Of a stretch of 64,000 bases of DNA, positions 7,714 to 16,890 are shown piece after piece (the first letter of the stretch is position 1; each line of letters opens with the position of its first letter). Below the pieces are notes generated by a model, which was given only the letters and a program-made list of their open reading frames with translations, was not told the origin of the DNA and did not search any database. Source of the DNA: Trinickia mobilis (GTDB lineage Bacteria; Pseudomonadota; Gammaproteobacteria; Burkholderiales; Burkholderiaceae); NCBI RefSeq assembly GCF_017315705.1, contig NZ_JAFLRF010000006.1, positions 100,555 to 164,554 on the forward strand. The letters run 5' to 3'. Position numbers and translations under genes: made by a program.

Positions 7714-7924
7714 ATGAAGAAAGCCGCTCAGTCACCACGAGATTGCAATGCTGCTGGTGTTGTTCAGTGCGCCGGCGCAGGTGGCGCTCGCTGACCCCGA
7801 CGCGGTCACGCTTCGGCAGGAACGCTTGGTGGAAGTCGTGCGAACGACTTCCACGAATGCCGAATTACGATTGACCTCCGAGGGCGAGGCGCTGCTTCAA
7901 CGTCTCGGGTTGACCGTAACGTAA
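7714..7924 (+). pseudogene. Small exported protein, probably frameshifted in its signal peptide
   Basis: The ATG at 7714 has a strong ribosome site (AAGGAGACGCCTG) and begins MKKAA, but that frame soon loses protein character and stops before 7800. A second frame, from ATG 7748 to TAA 7924, reads MLLVLFSAPAQVALA, a fine signal-peptide core and cleavage site, then about 40 polar residues (VTLRQERLVEVVRTTSTNAE). Joining MKK to the second frame gives a normal secreted protein of about 68 residues. So either one base was lost or gained near 7730-7745, or the shorter 58-residue product starts at 7748. Function unknown. Confidence 0.5.
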
Positions 7925-8168
7925 GAACCTGTTCACAGAGACATCGCCTCTCGGCGTCCAGCGCTACAGCGCTCCGAAGCGGCTTCGGCAGCTTGGCACC
8001 TGCATTTATTGCCGCGTCGCACAAGCCCGAGAAAAAAGTTCGCCCTCAGCTTCCGTCCACAGGCTGACGGGTAGCAGGGTTTCCCCCGAAATATGGCTGA
8101 GTCTCAACGCCAACGGGCTTCTCACGGTTCCTCTCACACGCCGTTTAGCGCCTGTACGCAACGAGCGA

Positions 8169-8196
8169 TTGACATTCGCAGTCCCGGCTCTAGAAT
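8169..8196 (+). promoter_or_regulatory. Strong sigma-70 promoter of the phasin gene
   Basis: TTGACA at 8169-8174, a 16-base spacer, TAGAAT at 8191-8196. This is close to consensus and places transcription start near 8203, about 100 bases before the phasin start codon. Confidence 0.75.
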
Positions 8197-8300
8197 GGGA
8201 TTTCGCTGCATCGCACCAATTATTCCTGCCCTAACTCGCCGTTCGTCATTCCGTTCAGCGGTCTTTCGGACATTCGCCACCCACCCCCATGGAGTTAGTG

Positions 8301-8867
8301 ATGAGCAGTCTCGACCTCGAACAAACCCTAGCCACGCAGAAAGCGAGTTTCGAATCGACGTTTGGTCTCCTGAACAAAACTTTCGCAGGCTTTGAAAAGT
8401 TCGTCAGTCTGAACCTACAGGCATTTAAATCAACCCTTGCTGCAAATCAGGAATTCGCAGCCAAGGCGTTATCGGTGAAAGACCTGCAGGAACTGTTTGC
8501 GCCGCAGGCAAGTCAGGTGCAACCGGCAGTAGAAAAAACGCAGTCGTACTGGCAACACGTTTATGAAATCACGGCCAGCGTCCAGGCTGAATTCACTGAG
8601 ACAGTTGAAGCCCAGTTCAACCGGTACCAGCGCGATGTGCAAGCGTTCATCGACAACCTCGCGAAGAACGCGCCCGCTGGGAGCGACGCCGACCTGTCCG
8701 CGTCGAGGTCTGTTATCGAGTCCGCCAGTTCAGCGTTAGAACCTGTCCGGAAGGCCGCGACGCTGGCGGTGGAGACTGCTGAAAACAACGTCAGCACCGC
8801 GCTTGACGCTCCGACTAGGTCCGCCAGGCAGGTCGTTGAACACACCGAAACGGATGAGAAGAAGTAG
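8301..8867 (+). CDS. phaP: Phasin family protein (PHB granule surface protein)
   Basis: A 188-residue amphipathic helical protein of the phasin family. Phasins coat intracellular polyhydroxyalkanoate granules and control their number and size. Diagnostic segments: LNKTFAGFEKFVSLNLQAFK near the N-terminus and a long helix with SYWQHVYEITASVQAEFTE in the middle. An Ala/Ser/Glu-rich C-terminal region follows, and there are no cysteines or membrane helices. An upstream ATG at 8289 is possible, but GGAG sits six bases before the ATG at 8301. The gene is monocistronic, with its own near-consensus promoter and a textbook terminator. No PHA synthase is nearby; extra phasin genes scattered through the genome are common in Burkholderia relatives. 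Confidence 0.9.
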   Translation: MSSLDLEQTLATQKASFESTFGLLNKTFAGFEKFVSLNLQAFKSTLAANQEFAAKALSVKDLQELFAPQASQVQPAVEKTQSYWQHVYEITASVQAEFTETVEAQFNRYQRDVQAFIDNLAKNAPAGSDADLSASRSVIESASSALEPVRKAATLAVETAENNVSTALDAPTRSARQVVEHTETDEKK

Positions 8868-8901
8868 CGTTACTGACGTCAGCCATCGCCTTCCGATGTT
8901 T

Positions 8902-8926
8902 AAAGCGAGCCCTGCTCGCTTTTTCG
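8902..8926 (+). terminator. Intrinsic terminator of the phasin gene
   Basis: AAAGCGAGC (8902-8910), loop CCT, GCTCGCTTT (8914-8922), running into a T tract. A perfect 9-bp stem 34 bases after the stop codon. Confidence 0.9.
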
Positions 8927-9130
8927 AGTGCTTTTTTTACGATAACCAACGCGTGGCAGACATCGTCGCGAAGGTATCGACCTCGGCATGACACGTTCTT
9001 GAGTTCGCTCTTGCCGAAATATCCGGTTTCAGAACTCACACGCCAAAGGCCATCTTTGTAGTTGTGGTCGATTCGGTCGCGGCCTGCACCAGGTCTAACG
9101 GGTGCCGCCCCCGACTTGCTGGAGCGGAAC

Positions 9131-9382
9131 ATGAGGCATACGGATAACAGGTCGCTTCGCTATGAGGTCGAAAAATGGCTTGCGCCGGCTCCCACGTCGG
9201 CAGTTCACGTGACCGCATTTGGCCGGACACGCTGGGGCCGGACGCGTTATGTCTGTGTCGAGACGTCCTCACCGACCGGGTTGCGCGTGCTTTTCTTCTT
9301 TCGGCACGACGACGGCACCTGGCACGTGTTTCCACCCGCGGCTGACATGCAGAAATCGACCACAGGACGCATTGGCGTGTGA
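9131..9382 (+). CDS. Small hypothetical protein (83 aa)
   Basis: An 83-residue soluble protein, basic and aromatic, of unknown function. It looks like a small beta domain: RYVCVETSSPTGLRVLFFFR, then HDDGTWHVFPPAA. GGAG six bases before the ATG at 9131 decides the start over an earlier ATG at 9062. It stands alone. Confidence 0.6.
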   Translation: MRHTDNRSLRYEVEKWLAPAPTSAVHVTAFGRTRWGRTRYVCVETSSPTGLRVLFFFRHDDGTWHVFPPAADMQKSTTGRIGV

Positions 9383-9691
9383 TCGCTCTCACAGCCAGCG
9401 ACGCACACGCGCACAATACTTGGCATAACGTTGCGCATGCAACCTCACCATGTGCCATGGTGCTGCCCGAAGGCCCTCGCTTCGCCGTGTTCAACAGGAG
9501 TGCCAGTATTGTGCACACCGTGAATTATTGTGTTGCAACAGTTTCCCTTCTATAGGTCGCGAGCTTGTGGCATCGTCACACTACGCGGTAACGCATCCGA
9601 CATTTTCGAACCATCGCCAATACGTGAGCGCCCAAGGGCGGCGCTGTTATCGCACTGTTCTTCCTGCCCGCCGGACGGATTGCGTACGACG
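9383..9691. other. 309-bp stretch without a supported gene
   Basis: Between a plus-strand small gene and the 3' end of an MFS remnant on the minus strand. I see neither a coding frame with sensible composition nor a clear terminator. Confidence 0.4.
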
Positions 9692-9850
9692 TTACGCCGC
9701 CGCAGCATTGAGAGCATAGAATGCCACGACCGTGAAGATGCCCGGCAGGCTGACCTGTTGCCTGGAGAGCTCAGCGACGAGAAACGAACCGGCAATGCCG
9801 CCAAAGCGGCCTACGCCTAGCATCCATTGCCGAAGCGGTCCTGTAGCAGC
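9692..9850 (-). pseudogene. C-terminal fragment of an MFS transporter
   Basis: Reading the minus strand leftwards from about 9850 to the TAA at 9692, the frame gives ATGPLRQWMLGVGRFGGIAG, then SFLVAELSRQQVSLPGIFTV. This is the end of an MFS permease of the aromatic acid:H+ symporter type: the RATG-x-QWMLGVGR motif before helix 11, then helices 11-12. Everything upstream is missing; the fragment starts where the FUSC gene ends. Deletion or recombination fused the two ends. It has no start codon or ribosome site, so it is a relic. Confidence 0.75.
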
Positions 9851-9852
9851 AG

Positions 9853-12033
9853 TCAGCGCCGGGCAAGAAAGGCCTCCAGCCAGTCGTGCGCGTCGGCGTT
9901 CGATGGCGAGGGCAACTCGGCCAACGTAACGCGGATGAAGTGGAGATAGCCCGACATGCGCTGGAACCGGGCGCGCGCATCCGGCGACGCGCGCTTGGTT
10001 TGCGACGCTTCACGAACGGCGCTCACAGCCGCGTCGACCGCTTCGCGTGCGGCCGTCAGATTGGCGGCCGTCGGCGCATCAAACAAGAGCGCAAGACTGT
10101 CGAGCACGCACCGGCACGCACCTTCGGTGCCCTGCCATGCCTCAGGATGTATCGCCAGTTCGGAGCGCAGTTCAATAACGGCGTGCCCCACATCCAGCAC
10201 GGTGAACATCCAGCTCGCCGCGGCCGCCTGAAACGCCGGTTCCTCCGTGGACAACCCATTGAGCTGATGGACGAGGTCGCGGGTTCGGCTCTCCAGATGA
10301 AGTCGCGCGCGCGGCAGCCCACCGGTGCACGCGGCCACCACCTGGTCCAGCAAATCGCGCAGCAGCCGCTTGCGTAACCACGGTCGTGCGGGCGGGAAAA
10401 TGACCGCACTCGCCACCGTCACAATCATCATCGACGCCACAAGCGCGAGGCCGTCGTTGATGACGCCCTCGATGTTGTAATTCATCGCATTGTCGGGCCC
10501 CGCCAGCACACACAACGAAATGCAGTATCCGAGCCCAAAGCCCATGCCGCCGGGACGCGTAGTGATATACACGCCGAACATCAGCACCGGCGCGAGGACC
10601 ACGCACAGCAGCACGTAGCCATCGATATTCGGGTAGACGCCAAAGAGCACCGTCACCGCGACAATGGCCGCCACGAGCGTGCCCCACGCCATCTGCGAAG
10701 CCGCGGCCGCCGGTTGCGGCATCGTGCCGACGAGCGCACTGTTGACCGCCGTATTGAGCACAGCACCCGCCCCGCTTGTCCAGGCCGTTTCATACCAGAG
10801 CCCCGCACTTGAGAGGAGCGCCACAGCCGCGCGCAAGCCGGCGACACCGCCCGCCACGAGGTTGGTCTTCGAGACAAAACGCTTGGTCGACAGTTCGCGC
10901 TTGTGAGAATCGACCGCGAGTGACGCGTAAGTTTCCGTGTAGGAATGCATCTCGTCGACAAAACGTTCGAGCAGTTCAGCCGCGGTGTCGAATTCAAGCG
11001 GTGTCGCGTCAGGCAGATGTTCAAGGCGCGCGCGTGAGAGACTCAGGCGCTTAGGCAGTGAGCCCCGGAAAGCCTGCAATTGCGACACGGCGTGGGCCGC
11101 GTCGGCCGCGCTGCCTATCGGTTCATTGTCTGGTTTGGCGAGCAGCGGCGGAACGTCCCGCAGGCAAGCATCAATCGCGTCGACAACGGCGGCGCCTCCT
11201 TGCGCCTGTATGCGGCCAAGCCACTGCTGCAATGCACGAAAGCGCGTCGATACATTCATGAACTCCGTGTTCAGACGCGCCATCCGGCCGGCTCGCATGC
11301 GGGTGCCCCAGTCTTCGAATACGGCTACGCTGGTCAACGCTTCGAGACTCACCACATCCGCGGCAAAACGTGTGTGGACCTCCCTCGCATTCTCGTGATG
11401 ACGGCCACGTGAAAGCGTATCCGTCACGAACTGGGCGAAGCGCGTGTAGCGGGCGCGTACGGTGTCGCGCACTGTGTCAGCGACGCGCTGCGGAAACACC
11501 AGGGCGCTGATCGTCGCCGCACAGAGGATGCCCATCGACACTTCACTCAGTCGCGTCATGGCCGAGAGAAATACGCCATCCGGATGGGCAAGGGCGGGGA
11601 TGCCGATGAGCGCGGTCGTGTAGCCGGCAAGCACAAATCCGTACGAGCGGAAATTGCGGTTCAGGGCAGCGCCGAATGTGCAGACCCCGATCCAGAGCGC
11701 AATCGAAAGCAGGAAGAGCTCGGGCACCTGGCCAAAGACGGCCGTCAGCGCGACGGTGACGACCGCGCCGACCACGGTGCCCGCGAAGCGATAGAAACTC
11801 TTGGCGAGCACCATGCCGGTTTGCGGCTGCATCACGATAAAGACTGTCACCATTGCCGTGCGGGGCGCCGGGAGCTCGAGGCGCATGGCAAGGCCCATGG
11901 CGAGCAACGCAGCCGCGACGGTTTTGAGAACGTGAAGCCAGCTCATGCCGCCGCTGCGAACCCAGTCCGCCAGCGCGGTGCGCACCTCGGACGCGAGGCC
12001 CGCTCCGGAAGAAAAGAGACGGCGCGCGTTCAT
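9853..12033 (-). CDS. FUSC-family exporter (aromatic acid / fusaric acid efflux type)
   Basis: A 726-residue inner-membrane protein of the FUSC / AaeB-YccS type. It has two similar halves. Each has about five or six membrane helices (roughly residues 30-170 and 355-500), recognisable from TVFIVMQPQTGMVLAKSFYR in the first half and the related ICLVVLAPVLMFG-like region in the second, and each half is followed by a helical cytoplasmic domain. AaeB proteins export aromatic carboxylic acids together with a membrane-fusion partner (AaeA) and a small protein (AaeX). Neither partner is visible here, so this may be a self-standing FUSC protein. GGAGG seven bases before the ATG at 12033 fixes the start. 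The LysR regulator on the same strand 298 bases upstream is a likely controller. Confidence 0.88.
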   Translation of the reverse strand: MNARRLFSSGAGLASEVRTALADWVRSGGMSWLHVLKTVAAALLAMGLAMRLELPAPRTAMVTVFIVMQPQTGMVLAKSFYRFAGTVVGAVVTVALTAVFGQVPELFLLSIALWIGVCTFGAALNRNFRSYGFVLAGYTTALIGIPALAHPDGVFLSAMTRLSEVSMGILCAATISALVFPQRVADTVRDTVRARYTRFAQFVTDTLSRGRHHENAREVHTRFAADVVSLEALTSVAVFEDWGTRMRAGRMARLNTEFMNVSTRFRALQQWLGRIQAQGGAAVVDAIDACLRDVPPLLAKPDNEPIGSAADAAHAVSQLQAFRGSLPKRLSLSRARLEHLPDATPLEFDTAAELLERFVDEMHSYTETYASLAVDSHKRELSTKRFVSKTNLVAGGVAGLRAAVALLSSAGLWYETAWTSGAGAVLNTAVNSALVGTMPQPAAAASQMAWGTLVAAIVAVTVLFGVYPNIDGYVLLCVVLAPVLMFGVYITTRPGGMGFGLGYCISLCVLAGPDNAMNYNIEGVINDGLALVASMMIVTVASAVIFPPARPWLRKRLLRDLLDQVVAACTGGLPRARLHLESRTRDLVHQLNGLSTEEPAFQAAAASWMFTVLDVGHAVIELRSELAIHPEAWQGTEGACRCVLDSLALLFDAPTAANLTAAREAVDAAVSAVREASQTKRASPDARARFQRMSGYLHFIRVTLAELPSPSNADAHDWLEAFLARR

Positions 12034-12331
12034 TGGATAGCCTCCACGGCCGGCGGCGCACGACGTACTTCGAGAGGGTTCATTCGACTGTCTCCGAATC
12101 GCTCGAACGCGCTTTCGGGTCGTGGGTGCGCGCTCGATGTTACGTCGCATTCTAGGTACGAAACGACGCGCGAATTGGGCGCTGCGGGGGAACGATCAGT
12201 TGCTCTGGAGTGCTATGTGCCGGGGAGGCACGCAGCGCGTAGATGTCTGAGTATGAGTGAGGGTATCCGGGAGAGGGTGCAGCAGTGGAACGCTTGGTTG
12301 CTGCCGATGGAACACTGCGGGACGCCCCGCG

Positions 12332-13231
12332 TTACCAAGTTTTGGCCTTGCTGACCATGAAGTCGACGAACGACCGGATGCGCGCCGGCAACAGTTCGCG
12401 ATGCGACATCAGCAGATTGACCTCGACCGGGTCGAGCGCCCAGTCGGTCATGACTTTCACGAGGCTGCCGCTGCCCACGTCGGCCTGCACGTGAATATCC
12501 GGGATCACCGCGAGGCCGAGTCCCGACACGGCCAGTTGCCGCAGCACCGCGAGACTGTTCACCCACATGTTGCTCGGCGGCTCAGGCGTAATGCAGCTGT
12601 TGTCCCGTGTAAATGACCAAGGCTCGACCGAGTAGATCTGGTCGCCGAGCAGCAGACACTCGTGAGCTTCGAGCTCCTCCGGGCGGTTGGGCGCAGGGTG
12701 TCGCTCGAGATACGCGGGACTGGCACAAAGCGACCGGGTGAGCGCGCCGAGGCGCCTGACAATCAGGTTGGAGTCCGGCACCTCGCCGGTTTTGATCCAG
12801 ACATCGACGTCGCTCGCGACGACATCGACGAGGCGGCTCCCCGGTCCAGCTTCGATTTCCATCGAAATACCGGGGTTTGCCTGCATGAATTCGGCAAAGC
12901 AGGCGGCAAAACGGTGTGCGCCCAGTTCCGCGGGAATGGCGACGCGCAGTCGGCCTCCGAGTGTCATGCGTTCTTCGGTGACCATCAGTTCCGCACGCGT
13001 GACATCCTCGAGCACCTGTACGCACCGCTCAAAGTAGGCCTTGCCGATGGAGGTCGCATTCACCTTGCGTGTAGTGCGCTTCACGAGTTGCACGCCGAGT
13101 TCTTTTTCCATCCGCGTGATGCGCCGGCTTCCGGAAGACTTGGGAATGTCCAGTTCGAGCGCTGCGCGCGTGATGCTGCCGTAGCGCACCGCTTCAACGA
13201 AAAACCTCATGTCGGATAGTTCGATGGTCAT
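12332..13231 (-). CDS. LysR-family transcriptional regulator
   Basis: A 299-residue LysR regulator. The winged helix-turn-helix covers residues 1-60 (LSDMRFFVEAVRYGSITRAA, then IPKSSGSRRI), with a substrate-binding domain of the periplasmic-binding type from about 90 on (GRLRVAIPAELGAHRFAACF). GAGGAGG lies four bases before the ATG at 13231. It precedes the FUSC exporter on the same strand rather than diverging from it, which is less usual. By analogy with AaeR and related regulators it may respond to an aromatic acid and control the exporter. The ligand cannot be read from the sequence. Confidence 0.9.
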   Translation of the reverse strand: MTIELSDMRFFVEAVRYGSITRAALELDIPKSSGSRRITRMEKELGVQLVKRTTRKVNATSIGKAYFERCVQVLEDVTRAELMVTEERMTLGGRLRVAIPAELGAHRFAACFAEFMQANPGISMEIEAGPGSRLVDVVASDVDVWIKTGEVPDSNLIVRRLGALTRSLCASPAYLERHPAPNRPEELEAHECLLLGDQIYSVEPWSFTRDNSCITPEPPSNMWVNSLAVLRQLAVSGLGLAVIPDIHVQADVGSGSLVKVMTDWALDPVEVNLLMSHRELLPARIRSFVDFMVSKAKTW

Positions 13232-13531
13232 CGCGCCTCCTCACTGGTTTCCGGCAAAACGGCACCGAGTCGGCGTGCCGTCAGGGTCTGACCAACCTAC
13301 CCGCCGGCTTGCGCACCGCCGCGATAAATTCTCCAGCTTCTGCCGCCTGGCAACCCACCGTGGTGTCTCGATGATGGCACAAGAAAACGCCATGCTGCGG
13401 TGAAAGCATGCAACGTCCTTCTGAACGACAAGCCATGTCCACGTTCGATTCGTGGACGGCCGAGGCCCTCTCCGACAGCGGCCGAACTGTTCAAGCGGAC
13501 GCCGCCGGAACGACGTCCGCTGCGCGCGAGG
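13232..13531. other. 300-bp intergenic stretch
   Basis: Between the LysR start and the end of the glucosidase gene. Apart from the ribosome site of the LysR gene I see no feature; its promoter should lie here. Confidence 0.35.
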
Positions 13532-15820
13532 CTACAGCAACGCCACCACCCGGACGTCGCCCTGCTCGGCGGACGCCACCACCTTGCCGCCGACCCGGCT
13601 GAACATAATGGACACCATCTTGTCGCCGACGCGCAAATCGCCGATCTCGAGCCAGTCGATGCCCTCGGGCAGCGCCGGCTGTTCAATCCGCACTTCGTGG
13701 CGCTCGGCGTCGATCGTCATGCCGAGACAGGCCTCGAGCATCATGAACGGCGCGCCCGCGGCCCACGCTTGCGGCAGACAGGCGACCGGATAGGCGGTCG
13801 GCGGCTCGCCGCGCCGGCGCGGGAACCCGCAGAACAGCTCGGGCAAGCGCATGTCGAAATTGACCGCCGCCTGAAAGAGCGCCTGCAGCAAGCGCACCGC
13901 CGCGCCCTTGTCGCCGTAGCGCGCGAGGCCGCGCGCGCACAACGCGTTGTCGTGCGGCCAGACCGAGCCGTTGTGATACGCCATCGGATTGAAGCGCGCC
14001 TGATTCGCCGCGAGCGTGCGCACGCCCCAGCCGGTATGGAAGACGGTCGATTCCAGATGACGCGCGACCGACTCGCCGCGCTCGCGCGCCGGCAGGCCGA
14101 ACGCGAGCAGGTGCCCGGCGTTCGACGCCATCACGCGGCACAGTTCGCCCTTGCCGTCGAGCGCGATGCCATAGAACCCTTCCTCGGGCATCCAGTACTT
14201 CTCTTCGACGCGCTCACGCAACGCCGTCGCGCGCGTCTTGTAGCGCACCGCATCCGCGGGATGGCCGCGCAGCGTGGCGAAATGCGACATCGTGTCGAAC
14301 GCGGCGCACGCGTAGGCCTGCACTTCGACGAGCGCGATCGGTCCCTCGGGAAAGTGCCCGTCCGCGTGGAACACGGAATCGTGGCTGTCCTTCCAGCCCT
14401 GGTTCGCGAGGCCGCCGTCGGAGGCGCGCTGGTAATCGAGCAGCCCGAAGCGGTTCTTGTCGCAAACACCCGCCACCCACTGCGCCGCGCGCTCGAGCGC
14501 GGGCCACATTTCGTCGATCAGCGCCATGTCGCCGGTGCGCGCCGCATAGGCGCCCGCCAGCACGACGAACAGCGGCGTCGTATCGACGCCGCCGTAATAG
14601 AGCGCGAACGGCACCTCGCCCGTGGCGGCCATCTCGCTCTTGCGCATCTCGTGCATGATCTTGCCGACCGACGCATCGCGGAACGCCGAATCTTCGCGCG
14701 CCTGGTGCTTGGCCAGAAAACGCAGCACGCCGCGCGCGAGCAGCGGCTGCAGCCACAGCGTCTGCAGCGAGGTGATGACCGCATCGCGCCCGAACGGCGT
14801 CGAGAACCACGGAATGCCCGCGTACGGATACGGCCCGGTCGCGAGATCGGTCGTCAAGAGGCCGAGGTCGTAAAACGAACGATCGATCCACGCATTGAAG
14901 AGCGGATTGCTCGAGCGCACGCGTGCCGTTACGCGGCGCCGCTCGCGCATCGCCAGGTGCGCGTCGGCGAGCGCGGCCCGCACCGCCGCGCGGCCCACGC
15001 GCGGCCGGGCGGCATCGATCTGGGTCAAGTGCGCGGGGCTTGCGCTGTGCGGCGGCCGCGCGACGTCGGCGCCCGTCGCGGCGCCCGGCACCGACTGCTG
15101 CGCGCGCGCCTGCACGGCCGCCGACAAATAAATCGACACGCACGCCTGCGCCGGCAATGTCACCGAGTAGTCGGCGCGGCCCGAAAGGAGCTTGTCGGGT
15201 TCCGGCGAAAACGCGATCCGCACGTCGCGCTCGACGCGATCGAGCCCCACGTAGCCGAGCAGGACTTCGCCGTTCTCGACACGCGGCGGCTCGACGGCGC
15301 CCTTTTTCTCGCGCTTCAAGCCGCGGACTTCGAACATGTCCTTGAAGTCGCTCGCGAACGACACCGAAAGCGGCACGACCGCATCGGTCATGCCATAGTT
15401 CGTGAGCGTAATCGCTTCGTAAAGAACGGTGCCGCACAACACGCGCAGCCGCTCGACGTGGATCACGCCTTCGGGCGTCACCGCGCCGCCCAAGGGGGGC
15501 AGCGGGCGATTGGTCAGATGCGCGGTAAACGCGGTGTTGTCGCTGCTGACACTGCCCGACAAGAGCGACGGCGCGCGGCCGCCGAACGTCAGACGCAATT
15601 GGGACAGCACGCGGGTGTCGTTGACGAACAGGCCATCGTCGTGGCCGATGATGTCGCCGAGCGGATCGTTGACGACGAAGGTATCGCCGGATTTCAGGAC
15701 GTACTGACTTGCGCTTGCAATGTTGGGGTTTTCGGTCGGGATGAATGCGCCGTCCGGTTCATGCTCATGCTCGGGCGGCTCGCCATGGCTCAGTCCGCCG
15801 AGTGATTCTGGGTCCAGCAT
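13532..15820 (-). CDS. Glycogen debranching-type amylo-alpha-1,6-glucosidase family protein
   Basis: A 762-residue cytosolic protein. The N-terminal domain (about residues 35-240, starting SQYVLKSGDTFVVNDPLGDI) is the debranching-enzyme N-terminal beta-sandwich. The C-terminal two thirds form an (alpha/alpha)6-barrel of the GH15/GH63-like group, with IPWFSTPFGRDAVITSLQTL around 355 and YHNGSVWPHDNALCARGLAR near 620; acidic residues in these loops are the catalytic candidates. Bacterial members are annotated as amylo-alpha-1,6-glucosidases, but many are not proven debranchers. AGGAGG seven bases before the ATG at 15820 decides the start. No glgB, glgX or treS neighbour is present, so the substrate remains open. 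Confidence 0.87.
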   Translation of the reverse strand: MLDPESLGGLSHGEPPEHEHEPDGAFIPTENPNIASASQYVLKSGDTFVVNDPLGDIIGHDDGLFVNDTRVLSQLRLTFGGRAPSLLSGSVSSDNTAFTAHLTNRPLPPLGGAVTPEGVIHVERLRVLCGTVLYEAITLTNYGMTDAVVPLSVSFASDFKDMFEVRGLKREKKGAVEPPRVENGEVLLGYVGLDRVERDVRIAFSPEPDKLLSGRADYSVTLPAQACVSIYLSAAVQARAQQSVPGAATGADVARPPHSASPAHLTQIDAARPRVGRAAVRAALADAHLAMRERRRVTARVRSSNPLFNAWIDRSFYDLGLLTTDLATGPYPYAGIPWFSTPFGRDAVITSLQTLWLQPLLARGVLRFLAKHQAREDSAFRDASVGKIMHEMRKSEMAATGEVPFALYYGGVDTTPLFVVLAGAYAARTGDMALIDEMWPALERAAQWVAGVCDKNRFGLLDYQRASDGGLANQGWKDSHDSVFHADGHFPEGPIALVEVQAYACAAFDTMSHFATLRGHPADAVRYKTRATALRERVEEKYWMPEEGFYGIALDGKGELCRVMASNAGHLLAFGLPARERGESVARHLESTVFHTGWGVRTLAANQARFNPMAYHNGSVWPHDNALCARGLARYGDKGAAVRLLQALFQAAVNFDMRLPELFCGFPRRRGEPPTAYPVACLPQAWAAGAPFMMLEACLGMTIDAERHEVRIEQPALPEGIDWLEIGDLRVGDKMVSIMFSRVGGKVVASAEQGDVRVVALL

Positions 15821-15955
15821 CGTCTTGCCTCCTGTGATCCCATGCAACGTCGTTGACTTCGTTCCGATTGTAGAGAGGTATGGGCAAGCCGGAAGTTCAA
15901 CGCGGCGAGGCGATGCGTTGCGCTCGCGTCGCCTCGGCCACGTCGGTCGCTTCAT

Positions 15956-16849
15956 TCACGCCGCGCTGCGAATGAATTCGTCGACAAACCGGTTGAATGC
16001 CGACGGATGCGCGAGATTCATTCCATGCGACGCGCCGCGCACGGTTTGCCGCCGCGCGTCACCGAGCCACGATTCGAGCGCGGCGACCGCGCGCTTGAAC
16101 ATGAGGGGACTCCTTTCGCCGTCGATCAGCAACACCGGGCAGCGCACATCGGCGGCATCTTCGGCGGTGTAGGCAGGCAGCGGGTCCCGGAACTGGCGCG
16201 GCAGCGTGCCGGCGTTGTCCGCCGCCATCGTGCGGAAAGCCGTCGTGCTCTTCTCCCAGAAGCCCGGGCGGCTCACTGAATCGACGAACAGTTGCAGCCC
16301 GGCGTCGATCTCTCCGCTCTCGATCAGTTGCGCTGCGCGGGCGCGCAACGCATTGACGGTTTCGGGCATTTGCGCGAGCGGCCGCCCGGGAATCTGCAGC
16401 GGGCCGCCCGGATCCGCGAGCGTGAGCGTGCGGACGTGCTGCGCGTGACGCCGCGCAAAGTGAAACCCCACGCAACCGCCGCGCGAATGTCCGACGACGT
16501 GAGCCGGTCCCTCATTGAATCGTGTGATGAAATCGGCCAGCTCGTCGGCATGGCGGCTCCAGCTGAACGGGATGTCGGGCGGCAATCCGATGCGCGGCCA
16601 ATAGTGCGTGAGGCTGACGCTCACGCAGCGGTAGCGCGGCGACAGCCCATCGAGTTGCGGCTGCCAGTAGCGGTAATCGCACAGCGAGCCGTGTACGAAG
16701 AGCAGCAATGGCCCCTCGCCGCGCACGACGTACGGCATCCGCAATCCGCTCGCCAGCTCGATTTCGCGCAGCGACGGGTCGGCGGCGTCCGCGAAACGGG
16801 ACGCGTGCGGCGCTTCCGGGCGCGAATCGGGCTCGTCCAGTGAATCCAT
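15956..16849 (-). CDS. Alpha/beta hydrolase
   Basis: A 297-residue alpha/beta-hydrolase fold protein. The oxyanion-hole HG is in LLFVHGSLCDYRYW, the nucleophile elbow is VVGHSRGGCVGF (Ser about residue 121), the acid is in VLLIDGERSPLMF, and the histidine is in RGASHGMNLAHPSAF near the end. It lacks a signal peptide. The first ~40 residues are acidic and probably disordered. The ATG at 16849 has no good ribosome site, so the exact start is uncertain. It lies 41 bases after the MOSC protein gene on the same strand and may be co-transcribed with it. Substrate unknown. Confidence 0.85.
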   Translation of the reverse strand: MDSLDEPDSRPEAPHASRFADAADPSLREIELASGLRMPYVVRGEGPLLLFVHGSLCDYRYWQPQLDGLSPRYRCVSVSLTHYWPRIGLPPDIPFSWSRHADELADFITRFNEGPAHVVGHSRGGCVGFHFARRHAQHVRTLTLADPGGPLQIPGRPLAQMPETVNALRARAAQLIESGEIDAGLQLFVDSVSRPGFWEKSTTAFRTMAADNAGTLPRQFRDPLPAYTAEDAADVRCPVLLIDGERSPLMFKRAVAALESWLGDARRQTVRGASHGMNLAHPSAFNRFVDEFIRSAA

Positions 16850-16890
16850 ATTCGTTGGGGGAATCGAGGTTGGGATGAGCCGCCGGCGTG

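Noticed and set aside
13400..15805. An 801-codon plus-strand frame opposite the glucosidase
   Set aside because: Antisense shadow of GC-rich coding DNA; the minus strand carries a recognisable enzyme with a perfect ribosome site.
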